Assembly: GCF_036370855.1 (NCBI RefSeq)
Contig: NC_088099.1
Coordinates: 31,888,501 to 31,952,500 of the forward strand
From: Dromaius novaehollandiae
Lineage: Eukaryota; Chordata; Aves; Casuariiformes; Dromaiidae
Reading direction: 5' to 3'
Length of the DNA: 64,000 bases
This document shows positions 1-14,519 of the stretch, one piece after another (within the stretch, counting starts at the first letter, position 1; each line of letters starts with the position of its first letter). Below the pieces are notes generated by a model. The model saw only the letters and a program-made list of their open reading frames with translations, was not told the DNA's origin and searched no databases. The position numbers and the translations under genes were made by a program.

Positions 1-3000
1 GCCAAAACCTCCAAATACTCATTCAGATATTAGTCAAGTACCTCACGCAGGAGAGCCTTGGCTCTCAGCAGCTGCACTTGATAATACCACTTTGGTACTG
101 CAGAGTGAATGTTTTTGAGAGTCAGATGGTTGCTGCTTTGGTTCCCTTCACATTCCTGTCATAAGCGGCCAGTTCTGCTGATGTCAGAGACCAGACTCCA
201 CTCCTTTGGCATCTGTTTATGCTCAGCTGGCAGCCACCTTGCAAATCAAGTGGCTTCTGCCTGGCCTTTTAAGAAATACAGAAGCTGGAGATTAGAAAGG
301 GGAAGCACTTTCTATGTCCTGGTGCTAAGGATCCCATTTGGATTCAGGCAGAATTTGGCTTTCCAGTAAATACTCTTTTAAAATACAATTTTGCCTTCAT
401 GAAAGGTTGCTGAAATAATACTTGTGTGCACAGCAATCAGAATAAGATAGGATCTTACCATTAATCTCCTCATTTAACGTGGACTGTGGACTGTATGCTC
501 CGTACGTGCTTGAGGATTTTACCTTGGCATGGGTCAACCCCGAGGTCTCCCATTAGCATTTTCTTCTCAATTAGCTCTTTCAAAGGGATTATTGTGCATA
601 CACAGATATTGTGTAATCTAGGTTAAATCAGGAAATAGTATAATGAGAAGGAGTTACATGGCAAAGGGAGGTCAAAAAAAGCAACAACAGGAACTCAGAA
701 AATATGAGGATATAAATAAAAGGACAGGTGCTATCTTCAGTCATGTAATGTGATGGGGACTCAGTAATTGACCTAAAAATAGAGGAGACTAAAAGAAAAC
801 ATTCTGTAAAAGCACTAGAGGCCATAACCTCAGCTGGTATAATTCAATGTACTTCCACAGAAATCAGTATAGAAGTGAATCACTACAGCAGAATAATAAG
901 ACCTTATATATTTATATAAGAAGGGGCAAAAATAGCACTTGTCAGAAAACATTACTCAAAGCTAAAGAAAAATGCGTATTGATGTAGATCACATTCTGGA
1001 AACAGATCTGTGGTTACTATATTATGCTTACAGTAAAGGCAGGCAATGCATAGACTAGGTTAATTTTAAATACAAGTTAAGCAAGAAACATTTGGTAACT
1101 ACGATACAGATGGTAACAATCCTAAAAAAGAAGGGATCATGTTTATATTTTCCTCTATGGCAGTATTTTTGGAATGACAATGGCTAAATCAGAACAAATA
1201 CCTAAGTGGATCATGCTCAGCTGGATATATATCTGATCAAATTTCAAACCTTGCCAGTTTTGCCTTGGATATAATTAACTCAGGCTCTGCAGAATTACTG
1301 AAGGAATTTTACTTATCAGAGGCAACTGGTGATTTTAAAGGATGGGCATTCCAATTCAGTCTGTGGACAAAAGAACCGAAGGCTAAGATCATCTCAGATA
1401 ACCTAAATCTAAATTTTCTTGCTTTGAAGTAAGATATTAGATCTCCATTGTCTCCTGTTTCAAAATACCCCTGCTCAGTTTGTTCTGGATCGCATCTTCA
1501 GCAATTTCACTATTGCAAAACCTCAAGGGGCACAAAAGATCAAGACTTTTCTCTTTGGCAGATCTTTCGTTTGGATAAGAAAGTTTCATAAAGTAGGAGA
1601 AATTCTGTTCCTTGATCAGGAAACAGTAGAAGAAACGTTTTCTGGCTGGTGTCATGCGGGCCAAGAACACTGCTGAATCTGTGGTTTAATCACTGACATT
1701 TTATGCAACAGTCTATAATTAAAAACAGTTTTCACTTGAAATGTATCTTATGCAAGCAACATATGTTTTGTGCAATCCAGCTTAACTGTTCCAGTCCACT
1801 GAAGGAGTAACCTCATTCCCGAAGATGTGAGACAAGACTAATTCCTTACAATGCTGTTATGCTTTAGGAAGCCAAGCTCAGCGTTATCATTGCCACTGAC
1901 TCAGAGCAATAGCCTTGCTGTTGTAAATCTGCATAGTGCTGTGAGCTTTAACAATACACAAGCTTAAGCCTACTGAAACTGCAACTTGTGTTTAAGTTAA
2001 GGACTTTAGACTGCCGAGACTTCATGAGGCACAGGAATAATTGCATCCAGAAGTGTTTTCCTCCCACAGTGGCTAAATGCAAAACCCTGTAGCAGAGCCA
2101 GCTCCTCAGATACATTGCTGGGTCATTGCATCCATTTTACACATTCATAGGTGAGCAGCCTTGCATGAACCATTTCAAAATGGTGTACTTTAATACAACA
2201 GAGTAATGGTGATAAATGTTAGACAGTGCTTTATTTTCTTTTTTAACAAGTCTACCCAGGCTAAGGAATACTTTTGATAACACAAAAATCAGACTGTTTA
2301 ATTCAGAGTTTTAATAGCCTTGAAAATATATTTACTCGAAAAATAGAGTTTCCAGCCTTCCTGAAGAAAAATGAAAGCTGTAAGCATGTATTATTTCTGG
2401 AGGGCTGGGACAGCCAGAAAGTGTTATGGAAGCATTATGGTCATTGGCTTTAAAGGAAAGCCAACAAATTTTTAAACTAGCTAGAACAACAGCTTTGATC
2501 CACAGTGCCTGATTTGCAGCTGAGTAGGCTAAAATGAGACAGAAGAAAGATACATACCTTAAAGTTACAGTTAATAATTCAAAAGAGCATTAAAGTAACA
2601 AACACATAGCTTTTTTCAAACAGCAGAATAAAAAAAATGCAGGAAAATGTCAACAGTACTTGGAGCTGTTTGCAAAACAGCAACAATTTCTCCAGAAGAA
2701 AATTCACAATTTTGCACATCATTTTGAACCAGGTCTCCTAAGATGCTTAGAAATCTCTTTTGAGAGCCAAGCAGAGACTTGGCACTAGGTTGAATTCTGT
2801 GCTGCAATGTCATTAAACACAGTCTGGTAAGATAATGCAGCAATAATCCCTTTCATTCTCTTAATATCTTCCCTTTGGTGTGTTTTGCCCAGAAATGTCC
2901 TAGAGATTCTTTCATGTTCTCCTTTTTACCTGAAATATTCCTGCTGAGCTGGTCTGTGAAGCAACTACCTTGTCCTCCATCAAATGTCATCAGTTGCCCC

Positions 3001-5557
3001 TGCAAAGCTCACAGGATGGTGTCAAGTGCTAATGAGAAGTCTGATAAGCAGCAAAAATGTATCGATTGTTTGATTGTTTATATTTAAGTATTTAAAAAAA
3101 ATCTGCAGCCATCCAGCTAGTCACAAACTGTGTCACCACATGCTTCTTTCATCTTACATCTTATTAATCTAGCACTTAGTTCATGTCTTGTCTAGAGTGA
3201 GTCTGCACAAACTTAAATGAGAATACTCTGCCTTCTACGCACAACAGAGTCTTGTTCCTCACTAGAAACTCTGCTATTAACCTTGCAGACAGTCATGAGA
3301 AAGGGTCCGAGGGTCTTTCAGTGGAGGAGAAATGCTAAGGAAGCCTCACAGTGTGTTTATGTCTCTCCTTGTAGAGACAGGGGTGTCTGAGATTCTGAAG
3401 CGATACCAGATTGCAGACGAAGTCTGCAAGTCTTTGGCAGTTCAAGACCTGATTAGCAAATCTGTGCAAACATCTCTGGTTAATAATGGGAATACTCTTT
3501 CTGACCATGTAGTGAAAAACATTCAAACTGAATTATTTGAAATCCCATTTATTACATATTTACCACTCTGTGCTTTCTCCAGTTTGACAGAAAACCCAGT
3601 CTTAAATATTGACTTTAGACTAGAACAAAGTTACCTACTAAAGGTAGAATAGAAATGTGCCCAGTAGAGTTGGGGACCTTTCGAGACAGGCTCTTTAAAC
3701 AAAAAGCTGATTAGTAACCCGTGGTCTCCTGCACAGATAACAGTACCAGGAGCATTATGAATACTATTTGTTTTCAAAAGTTGAAAACAACACATTCTTT
3801 TAAACAGCAACAGTATTGCTTTAGCTGTGATGATATAAGGCCCCTGGCAAGGTATGTAGGAGGAACTGACATGTTTTTGTAGGCCAACTGACATAATTGG
3901 GGGAAAAACAAACAAGTAAGTGTTTCTGCAGTTTCTGCAGTTTGCAAAAGCTTGCCTACTTCTTTTTTTTCCTTTTTTTCTTTTTTTCTCAGCTATATCC
4001 ACAAGTCTAAGAAGAGAAGGTATCTTTCCTCTTTTATAACAGGCAAGCTAACAGAGGAGAGGAAGTGCAAATGTGCTTGAAGAGTTACAGAAATATAAGA
4101 TCTCGGATAAATTAATTAAAAGTAAACAAACAAACAGAAACCCTTGTGTGAACATCAGAGTTTTTAAAATGGTAGATAGAAAATACAGAGAAGGGCATAT
4201 TTCATTCTCCTTTATATAGAGTATTGCATTTGCTTTGTCCAGTTACATCATTTAAACAGCAATGAAACACCCTAGGAGATGTTCCCAACATTAGCAGATC
4301 TTAGGTGAGAGGACATAGTTCAGACAGCTGGGTACATTAAGGGAACACAGTGAAATAGAGTAAAATAGAGTTTCTGCCACATAATGTATTTTTTTGATCC
4401 TATTCCTTGAGGTCTTCTGGTGTTCCCCCAACCTCTAACTGCAAAAACAAGAGAGGAAGGTGAAACTGGAGATGCACACACGTCACCAGCCTCTGAAGCT
4501 TGTTTCTGAGTAGACAGCAAACCGTTCTGCCACTAGCTCCAGCTGAAGAGCCTGCTGATGCACAAATGGTTTCTCATGCTGAATTCAATGGGAAAAATGG
4601 AAACAGTTGAGTATGTTATATACTTATAAAGCTAGATTTTCCTGCCCTGATGGTTAATGCAGACTCTACTCGGATATGATGTCTGACACTAAGACCTATA
4701 GTTGTAAAGATAGGCGAAGCATTCAGATTTTTTGAACCCCTTAATCCTCATTTGAGTCACCCAAGTAAAAGTAGACTTCCCCTGGAGCTAGTCCTGGAAA
4801 AAATGATCCAAAAGCAATGTCCCCTCTTTAAAATTGGGCATTGGCAAGCTGCATGCTTTCCAGATGACTTCTTTAGGCCTTTTTCTCACAGCACTGGAGC
4901 TCCTCTAATCACATGCACAACGGGTATGGTTAACACATGTGTCATTTAGAAAACAACATCCTCAAAACATGCAACTCCTTTTCCAAACACACTTGCTCTC
5001 ATTACAGATCTGAGGAGGAGAGAGAAGATGGACCATTTTTTACAGCTCGGATTTGCACCTATCTGCAGTGCATTCCCCAGCCCTTAGCACCTGCTGGTGC
5101 TCTGTACCAAACCTGAGGATCAAACCTGGCTTCCAGTGGCTGGCAGGAAAAACAAAACAAAGTGAAACTCGCCTCATGAGGAGCTGGAGAAGAGTGGTCC
5201 ATACCTGCTCGATTCCTACCCCTTTGGAGTGATACCATCCAGCAGCAGGATCCCCATAGAGCCCCACGGAAGCAGCTGCCGCTGCTGTAGCTCCTGGTAT
5301 GGCACACCATGAAGGGCTCCTGGGCTTGTCTTCACCAGCCCTGCCTGCCCTGCACTTTTAGAATGAAGACTTGTTTCTATTAGTTAAAACAAAGCAGCTT
5401 TGATTTCTGTCCTGCACCCCATTCCTCAACAGATATTTCCAAACTAACTCCAACTTAATTAAGAAAATCCTAAAGAACTGTGTTCTTGAAGGCAACTTTT
5501 TAATTCCCCTGTGTTCCAAAACAATTTGAATAATCCATCTGTAAGTCTCCTCATTAA
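1..5557. other. Intergenic, nothing recognised
   Basis: AT-rich DNA with scattered short open frames (up to about 120 codons), none with a recognisable domain or start context. The only structured item is the polypyrimidine tract near 3960. Confidence 0.6.
3957..3991. repeat. Polypyrimidine tract
   Basis: Nearly pure T/C for about 35 bases ending in CTCAG, which by itself resembles a plus-strand splice acceptor. No coding exon follows it, so I list it only as low-complexity sequence. Confidence 0.7.
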
Positions 5558-5614
5558 GGCCAGATTTACAAAATCTCAATCAAATTTCTGCTTAAGGTTT
5601 TGCAAATCTGGTCC
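5558..5614. repeat. Short palindromic repeat with near-perfect arms
   Basis: Arms GGCCAGATTTACAAAA (5558-5573) and TTTTGCAAATCTGGTCC (5598-5614) are close reverse complements around a loop of about 25 bases. The ends resemble the GGGCCAGAT-type fossil repeats elsewhere in the window, here in a very short form. Confidence 0.5.
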
Positions 5615-6892
5615 TAATACACATACTTAGAGCTGAAACACAGATCAGCTTGAAACTTTGGGGAATTAAAACAAATAAAAGCAGAAAATAGAACGTGTAC
5701 ACCAAATATTCCATCCATTATAGCTGATGTGAGAGAATATACCTCTTTTTTATGGAGCTAGTGTTCCCCTTTTATCTGATGGATAATTAGAGTTGCTGGG
5801 TAAAGAGACAGAGAAGAGTAAAAAGCTAAATCATTTCTGATTTTCTTTTACTTATACCTTAGACCTATCTAAAATATCTGGAGTTCAAGTTTTCATTCTT
5901 TCCAGACCTTGAAAAAGGATTGTTTATTTTGACTTCTTACATCACAACGAAGAAGCAAGATTGTTATTAAAGACTTATTAAAGATCTCCTTTATCTAACT
6001 TTAATTAGCCAGCGAAGAGAAATACCTCTTAACAGAGTTTGAGGTAGTCTGGTAAAAGGCCATATCCTGTCTCTTATTAAACTCATTTGGCTGTGGCAAT
6101 TCACCACTTCCTTATTCTTCCCATCACTATAAAATCTTGCAGCCCGGGTAGAAATTGAATTTTAAATGTGAAAAACAAGAAAAGAGAAAAAAATAAAACA
6201 GGACCATCTGTTTTGTCAACACCTTTCCAGGCATTCTCCATAGATCTTTTCCTTTACAGGTCACCTTTACCAAGGTACATTTGTCTAAGAGTTGAGCAAC
6301 ACTCCTGTATTTCATCTGGAGTTTCGCACTTTTTGTTGATCCCAAGCACCCAGCAGACAGCTTTCCCATCCATTACATCCACGTTTAAGAATGATGAGGT
6401 CCTAGAAGAGGCAGGGAGCAGGAGACATGGGTTTACAGTTAATGTACTTTATTATATTTCATGGAATTATAGTGATAACAGCCCCTGAGAAATTCTCATT
6501 TCCTTGACAGTGATAAAAATCTTAGGTAGATTTGGCTACTGTATCTAAAATAAGTTATGTATGCCTAAGCCTAAGTTATCTTTAAAAGCAGGATGATGGT
6601 TGGAAACTTTTCCTCTGTAAATTCCTCATAGAAGCAAGGGACACAATATGAGAATTATAACCACTAGATTTAATTAACCTCTGATGAAAAGGTATAGTTT
6701 TTAAGTTAAGACAGAGCCTGAGACTGAAATTTTGGAAGATGTTTAAATCTTTTAAATCTTGTTGGGTGAGGGTTCTCCAACAACCAGACTGGTAGAGAGG
6801 TATGTCTTGAGGAAGGGGAAATCAGTAAATATGATTCAGTAGAAGTAAGTTTTCACTCATGAGATAACAGAAGCCTTCAGCTTGCACTGTCA

Positions 6893-6966
6893 TCTATATA
6901 TGTATATTCATACATACACACTATAAATATAAATAAATAAATAAATTTGTACGTATGTATATATAT
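6893..6966. repeat. TA-rich stretch with short (AAAT)n microsatellite
   Basis: Alternating TA/GTAT sequence flanks an AAATA-rich core with consecutive AAAT units near 6927-6945. No function is implied. Confidence 0.8.
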
Positions 6967-7625
6967 TCAGGTGGACTAAATGCTGTCATATTTCCAAAGG
7001 CTAATTAAACAACAAAATTAATACGGTCATAATAGGTCAACCTTCTGAACACACACAGACTTCTCTCTTCTTCTGCCTCCATTTCTTTGTGGTGTAGTAA
7101 CATGCTCTTACAAGAAGGAGGAACAGAAAATCAGGTCTTCGCCTGTTCCCTGTACTTTCTAGTTACATTATAACTGCTCTTTCCTAGCCTTGCTTTACTG
7201 CCCTTGCAGTGCAATGATGACATTTTTAATATCATACCACAATATACAAGGGAAAAAAACATAGTCATATTGGTCTTCCCAGCCTTTGGGCTAACAGCCA
7301 GGAGTTCTGCTTCCTTAATGGTGGGAGTTCATATACATGTTCCTTGTCCTTCCATGCTCTGATGAAAGTATATGACCTTTTCAATATTCAGTGAAGATCA
7401 TAATTAAAAATGAGCTTTTCTTTGTTATCTACAAGGCCTTGGAGCTCTCCTCCTTTGAGTGGAGGTGCAAGTGCCTTTTCTTCTCATTCTACTTAGCCCT
7501 AATAGCTTATGTCTATGCTGAGAGAGACTTGTACCAACCCAAATCCTTGTATCAGTAGCTTTTTCTCTGATAGGAACTTCTTGGCACAACCGGAATATAA
7601 AAAAACAAATACCATTAAACCAGCT

Positions 7626-7797
7626 GGGCCAAATATTTTCCCCAAATTATCAAGGATTTCTTTCCCTTGTGCTCAGTGATGATGCTGGCAGCTTAAAATG
7701 CATTCTGCAAGAGGGACCTTTGTTGTGATAAATGAGAAAAGTTCCTTTGATTTTAATGGAATTACATTAAACTACTGCAGGTAAGGATCTGACCCTC
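7626..7797. repeat. Fossil palindromic repeat (GGGCCAAAT-type)
   Basis: About 172 bases with related inverted ends: left GGGCCAAATATTTTCC, and right GGTAAGGATCTGACCCTC, which is its approximate reverse complement. The inner right arm TTTGATTTTAATGGAATTAC corresponds to the CATTGACTTCAATGGAGTTAC core of repeats common in turtle and crocodile DNA. It resembles a decayed non-autonomous DNA element; the family name is not assigned. Confidence 0.55.
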
Positions 7798-10564
7798 TAT
7801 GCTTTTGGATTACATCCAGGAAGACATTATAGCATGGGTAAGTGGTCTCCCAGCAAATGAATTTTTAAAAGGACAGACAATGCAGGGAGAAGCATGAAAG
7901 GGATGACTTGATTTATACAGCCTGTTCCCTCCTTCATTATATATTCTCTGTGTTTCCAAAGACACGTACAACTGGTTTAAATGTCCTTCTGTGGGACAGC
8001 AGAGCACAAACATTATTTACAATTCTCTTCCTGAGAAGAAAAATGCCGCTTCTCTCTGGACCTGAAGAAGCTTAGGCTAGGAAGAGCCAAGCATCAAGCG
8101 AGCTGTGGGGCTATGGCGTGCCGTGGTGGCTCATCAGCTTGGGGCCGTAGCGGTCATTGGCACTCTGTCTCAGCGCTTGCCTCGACCCTGACGCCTCCCT
8201 GCCAGCTCTGGGTGGCCAGTGTGCTACCTGCATTGCTGGCCTTCAAGCACAGACATCTCAGCTCCATCGCACTGCTCCTCTGTCCCAGAAACAGGCTCTC
8301 CAGAGCAGGGAACAGCACACAGCAGGTACATGCACTGGCGATACGGGAAGTGGAAAACCAGTCACAGCATCAGCAAGGGTAGTGGTGACAGGCTAAGGAA
8401 TTCCCTCTGTACCCCCCCTTTCGTCCCTAGCAGCTTCCCAAACAAATTACTATCCCCATTCAAATATCCTCACCAGGTATCCATCTTACCTCAGTCTTTC
8501 CCATCCCTTTCCTTCTTCTCTGCAGAGAGCTCAGTTCTTCTCTAATAAACAGAGTACCAGGTTTGGTGGTTTTACTTGCTTTTCCAAGCATTCCAGTAAC
8601 CCTTCAAATGAGGTCTGTTATAACTATCTCACCTACTCCTTTCTTCCTGGGAGCACAAGGAGATTCCCACTACCTTTCAACCCTGCCCCACCGCCTGATA
8701 GGAAATGAAGCTGGAAGGTGGAAATGCACAATATCTGACAGATAGCTGGACAGTTTGCAGAACTGTGTTGACACTGAGGGAAACAGGGAACCCCCATAAG
8801 CTAAGCTGTTGGGCAAACAATATTTGGGTTGGCCAGAGATGGATGCCCTTGAGGTGGGCAGGGAAGCGCGGAGGACTTGGCTGAATCCTTGGCTTGGGGA
8901 AGTGGAGCTGGGCAAAAGCAACCTAGCAGACTCAAGCACGATGTAAAACATGCAGTAACCAAGTGCTTCTGCATTATGGTAATGAGAAGTAATGATTTAA
9001 TTACTGTGCCTTCATTTGTACAGGAAGGGTTCCAGTGTTATGGCACTAGGAGAAGAGAACACTTATAATAATCAAGAGTGTTTTAAATCAATACTGGAAT
9101 AGCACGTGATCAGAACTAGCATCCTGTGTCCCCCACTCCCCCTATTCACCAACAAGCCTGTAGTTTCCTGGGTTATTGCTACCACCCAAGCCCATCACCA
9201 GGATACACACTAACCCCCAGTGTGGGGCATTTACATTCTTCCTCTCCTGCCAGCAAGACCTCACTGAGTCGAAAATTACTGCACCTCCACACGTGCACTC
9301 ACATGCAAGCAAACAGTAGGCAGGAACAGCTGGAGCCCTTGTTTCATGAACTTCTGCCGCTTTACAAAGGGGTTCATCAAGTTCATCAGAAGCAGCTTCC
9401 TCAGGCCTGCAGTGAGGGATGCCACCTGCCCACTCTCCACATCATCAGCCAGACCATGCAGGACCTTTTGTAGGCATTTTTTCAGTTCGTACACTAGCTT
9501 CTCTTGTTGTGCTCCATCCAACACCTACAGCAGAAAGCATACACTCTTCAGCCCCCTAATACGGTACTCAGGTAACATGAGTAGTCATCATCTATATGCC
9601 TCTACCAGCTAAAACTGGCTTCTGTACCTACAGTCATTGCCATGTTGTGTCAGGACAAATCTACTGGCATCAGAAGGAAAAGCATTTCAACACCGATTAA
9701 AGATTTGCCCGTAGAGTTTTCCAAACGTAAAGTATGTTTAATCACTGCATTTCTGTGGGGTTTCAGGGAAGGCAGCTCACCTATGAATGACTCGCCCTTC
9801 TCAGTCCAGGCCATTTGCCCACTGTGCTAAGTACAGCAGCTATTCGCTAAGGCAGGCAGCAGCCAGGCATGGAAAGTGTGTCAGGTCTCCTCAGGTCCGC
9901 AGCTATGCACGGTTGTGTCTTTAATTGAGGTAGTTTCCGTGAAAGACCTTTCCTTCAACCCCCAGGAGAGCCTGAAAATTTAGAGCTTGCTCCTTCAAAG
10001 ACAACTTTTTGCTTACCTCCACAGCACTGTTCATTGAGGACACAATGGTGCAGAACAGCAGTAATTGTGAAAAATACTGAGATACAAGCATTTAAACAAT
10101 AATGGTAGCTATTTTCCAAGAGCCTGCTGACTCCATCAATTTTGCTGTAAGGTACCTTTGTGGGTGATGCTGGCTGAACAGTGACCCATTACTGGAAGCT
10201 AAAAACATGCAATCAACCTGCTTAAATACTATTCCTTTACACTGAAAAAGCTTGCACTTGTACACACAGAGATATATTCCAGATAGGTCCCTGTACGGTC
10301 AAATGCAAAATGGCACCATCTGCCTTTTATCATACAAACAGTAGAAAGTTAAGACAATTGTCATTATAGTTTGTCACTGGAATAAGAAAATGCTAGTCCC
10401 CTAGTACCACTCTAGATGTGAGGCACCACAGAGGGAGCACCACTGCAAAAATGTGTGATATCATTATTTGCAGATTAAATCCATATTAACCCCTTAAGTA
10501 CAAAACCAATCACCAGAACAGTCACTCAGGTCATTTCACATTAATAACATATTTATTGGAGAAG

Positions 10565-10630
10565 TACTGATCCCACTGAAGGCAATGGCAAAACTACTGT
10601 CTTACATAAGGCCCAAATCGCATTCCTGGA
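10565..10630. repeat. Fossil palindromic repeat, central part
   Basis: CTGATCCCACTGAAGGCAAT is followed by GGCAAAACTACTGTCTTAC and then AAGGCCCAAATCGCATT. The wording matches CTGCTCCCATTGAAGTCAAT, GGCAAAACTCCCATTGAC and an end of the same amniote repeat group. Confidence 0.5.
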
Positions 10631-12452
10631 ATCAGGAAGGAAGTGTGCTAACAAAGAAAGCACAATTTCAAGTTGGGCCAGGACACACAATGGGATAATC
10701 AAGATAGAGACGTCTTTTCTTTTCTTATCTTATCTAAAATTAAATATTTCCAGTATTACAATTTGCTTCTACTATGATGCTTCCAGCTATAGTTTCAGGA
10801 TTGCCACAGTTATTGGAAAGAAATAAATGCTTCCAGCTACCGGAAAGTTTGTCTTTTAAAAGAGTAACTTCATTCTTTACTGAGCACAGGAGTCTTGTTC
10901 AAAACAAGTAGCATTTTTTCTAATTCAGAACTTTATAATAAAATACAGTAAATTCCACATTGTTCATTTATTAATCAGGCATTTTATTTTTTTTAAAAAA
11001 GCTTGTGTATATGTTACATCTTTTTTTTTATAGAAAACTCTAATATAATCATCAGTTAAGAATCTTGTAAAAAAACTTGGGAAAAGAAAAAATCTATGCC
11101 CATTCATGCACATATTTCCCAGTGAAATCCACCATTCATAGCAATAGGAAATAATTTGTGATAAATGGAAATAAGCTTGCTGCAGATTCAATATGAAGAC
11201 CTATGACAGCTACATTAAAAGGTTATTCAGACACAAAGGTAATACTAAAGAACACAGAATGAAGAGAGGGGAAAAAGAGTAACATTCCTAGCGTAGCTGA
11301 GATGCTGTTAGATACCACCTTCTTGAAAATGGAACTGGATATGCTGGTGTTTTTCAATCTATAGTACTGGAGATATTGATGTCACACAACTAACTTGTAT
11401 CATTCGGTTGAAAAGTGTCTATGAAATCGGCTTACCCAGCCAATTTGGCCTCATAATCATGTTGGGATGCTCACTAAAAAAGAAACGACAAACCCTATGG
11501 TTGTAAGGGACTAGCTATCTGGGATCCTAAGTTGTGGCCTACCTACTATGAAGGGTAACTGAGTCACTTCAGGAGAATTCATAAATGTTATCCAAACAAC
11601 AGTTTGCCTCCTTTTATATACAGCCTGAAACAGCGCGGCTGCCAGCGCTGATGTGAGAATCTGAGCAAATTGCTCTCAGGACTATACTGCTGTATGCTAT
11701 GTCCCTAATCACCAGAAAGAGGGAGAGAAAGAAAAAGGGGAAAAGTACGTAAAGGAAGCACAGCCTGGAAATTGGGAATTGGCAGAGCCACCGCAGGTCT
11801 GCAGATTTTCTGGGTGTCGGAGTGGTTCTCTTTTTAATGTCTTTGCCAAGACAGAAATAAGAGATTTCTGGTTCCGTAATAGCAACCAGACCACTAGCTC
11901 CTGAAATAAGGTGGCAAAAAGATGTGCTGGTTGCCCCTTGAAGAGCTATGTTAAGCACATAAAAGCCTGTATGTACCCAGAAGAATTTGAAATTTCTCTA
12001 GCATGATCTTAATTAAACAACAAATAGCTTCCTTTGCAACAAAATTTAATTAATGGGGTATAGAAATATTGTCTAGAGAGCTTACTGATATTCACAGTTA
12101 ATTTTTTCTACCAACTTGGTATGCCTCAGTATTCTCTGCTGCTGAAAACTCCATATATAAGAGTCTTTGCAGAAACTGAATGCAAATCTGGCTTACGTGC
12201 AGACATAAAAATTTGTAAGGCATTAAATGCAGTATTGAGGACAAAGCTAATCCTCAAAGGAAGAAACAAGAACAGGTTGTGCTAGAGCTTTTTTTTTTCT
12301 TTTTTGTTCAGCTTTCACTTATGAAGAAGGCCTGAAAGTTCTGGTGTTTATTTTTCCTTTCCAAATTTTCCTTGGTCATTTCTTTACATTAAAATCTTCC
12401 AGAGCAGATCTGGAAGAGCATGGTCTTATAGCTGTACCTATGTGAGGAAAAA

Positions 12453-12502
12453 GGTATATTTTTTTATATATATATGAATATTTTTATGTAGATATACAGG
12501 CA
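12453..12502. repeat. AT-rich simple sequence
   Basis: A T-run followed by TATATATATATGAATAT and further ATGTAGATATAC-like sequence; low complexity only. Confidence 0.7.
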
Positions 12503-13047
12503 TACAAGCAGAACTCAGTGCAGACAGGGCTTAGCTAATGTTAAATTTCAATTGCCTTTTAAATACTAGTAATTTAGCACTGTTAGGTCAGATGTGTTTA
12601 AAAAAAGACCTATTTTTTTTCAGATGAAGATGGAGCTGTGTACAAGGCTAGAGATCATAAACTCTTTGATTACAAGACAAAGACTAACAATTATGAGGGA
12701 TAAAGATACCTAAACAGATTGTTCAGCATATGGATTTTTGTTGTTAGTTTTTCTTCGCTCAATGCCCAGTTTAATCTGCCACTACCAGGCCCTGGAGATT
12801 GTTGTGTCTTTATGAATTCTGAATATGAACTGCCCCACCAAATAAGCAGGATGCTCACAATGTGCATTTGAAACCTCAAAACAATGGCTTAAAAACATCC
12901 ATTTTTCATTTTGGAGCTTTTGTTGGTTTTAGCAGCTGTATTCAGATTGAAAACCATCTACAGAAAATGCCTCCAGGAGGGATAACTATCTCCTAGGAGA
13001 AAAAACATGGCCAAACATACAGTAATGCCAAGAGCTATTCATTAAGA

Positions 13048-13135
13048 AATGCAGAAGAGAGGAGTCGATCCAGGGACACTAGTCATGTTCGCACTTTTCC
13101 GACAAATGGCATTACACCATTCACCTAGCCATTGC
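13048..13135 (-). mobile_element. Possible tRNA-derived SINE head
   Basis: On the minus strand TAGGTGAATGG resembles a pol III A box and GGATCGACTCC resembles a B box (consensus GGTTCGANTCC). They are separated by about 45 bases, with the order and wording of the tRNA head of old amniote SINEs. No cloverleaf forms, so it is not a tRNA gene. Confidence 0.35.
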
Positions 13136-14519
13136 TCTGTCGAGAAAATTGTATTGCTTTCTGTGAGCCAGAAGGGAAAAAAAAGAGTGTTCAAAAAGGT
13201 CTGCTAGAGCTGTAAATGGTAACTGGTGGCTTTGACTAAGGATTTCAGCAAGAGAGAAAGAGGATGAGTGCTGCTGACCGCTCCGTTGTCTTCCCGCCAC
13301 ATGCAGCTGCTGCTGGGACGACGGGGCACATCATCAAAGGCTGAGGACAGCGGTGCAATGCATTTCATGATTAAATAGGAAAAATGAAAGCACCAAAGGG
13401 GTTCCTGTTTTATGTGAGTGCACGTGTTGTGTACACATACCCAACCACACACACTAACCACAGGGAAATGTGAAAGAATTTGAATGAAAAATGAATGAAC
13501 TACACCCGTATAACTTCATATATGTATTGGTGCACATAAAACATCTGCTCCGTATATTGACATACATACAGCATGTATTTGATCCTTGTTTGGTTTTGCT
13601 CGCTGCATTAACTGACTCAAGAGCAAACAAAAACTAAAGACACCAGGGTATTTTCTGATTAGGACTGGCACTGTGAAGTATTCCAATTTTCACTTGAAAA
13701 AACAGACAGTGATCAAAAGGGATTTCTTTGTAAAAGTCAAGTCTTTCGGATTTTACAAGCAGCCAGTTGGGAAATCCCCATTCTTTTGGGACGGACCATA
13801 AGGTGAGCTGGAAGAGTAGTATGGAAATCCTTTGATGTGTCATGGGAGACCTCTGAATAGCTTTCCCACAGGTTAGTGATGAAAAAATGTCATTCCTTTA
13901 GTTAACGTGGTCTCGGCACAACTAAGCGCAGAGCATCTGCATGCTGTCTGGCAGTTAGCGCTGGGATTCACCGCAACACGACACCAACTATTAAATGCAA
14001 TTTTGCTTTTCCTGGGCTCTGTTCCCATTCTACACTTGTGAAAGCTCCTTTTCCACACAACAAATGACCCCCTCCTGCTTCCCAAGGAGGGAAGTGCAGC
14101 AGAGTTGGCTTCCCACCCGCTGTGGAAGAGCTGCCACACGCGGTGAGAGCAAGCTTACCTGCTGTTCTTCGACAAAGACTGTAGCAGCCCCTCAGAGAGG
14201 ACTATGAGAAACAGAGCATATACTCGTGAGCCCTTCCTAGGCAAACCCTCCCCGCCTGCTGGAATAAGCAGATCAGGGGCTTTTGGGGCTGAGTTGTATC
14301 TACACCAATGTTGGTAGTTTAAATAGCCTCTGGTGACCCTGATATCCATGAATTCATGGAATCCTATCTTTGAACATGTGGCTTACTCCTCTGTGATTAT
14401 CCTGTATTTTTCAAATGCACGTTCTGTAACAAAAAAATGCTTTTTTTAAAAAGCACCTGCTGCCTGATAATTCTGAATCAGAATTGCCCTAATTTCTGCT
14501 GCAAGAAACAGTGAGCAGT

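Larger units (their letters stand above)
7800..14519. other. Intergenic, mostly nothing recognised
   Basis: Apart from the small repeats listed at 10565, 12453 and 13048, I see no gene. Positions 8,040-8,400 are somewhat GC-richer, with three overlapping open frames of 79-108 codons in different frames; none resembles a known protein. Confidence 0.55.

Noticed and set aside
3957..3996. Plus-strand splice-acceptor look-alike
   Set aside because: The tract is a simple T/C run, and no coding exon or donor partner follows it.
8040..8400. Small gene in a GC-richer patch with three overlapping frames
   Set aside because: The frames overlap in different phases, none has a known domain, and no splice or promoter context supports them.
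13048..13135. Functional tRNA gene on the minus strand
   Set aside because: Box-like words are present, but no acceptor or anticodon stem pairs and box spacing is poor; at most a SINE relic.
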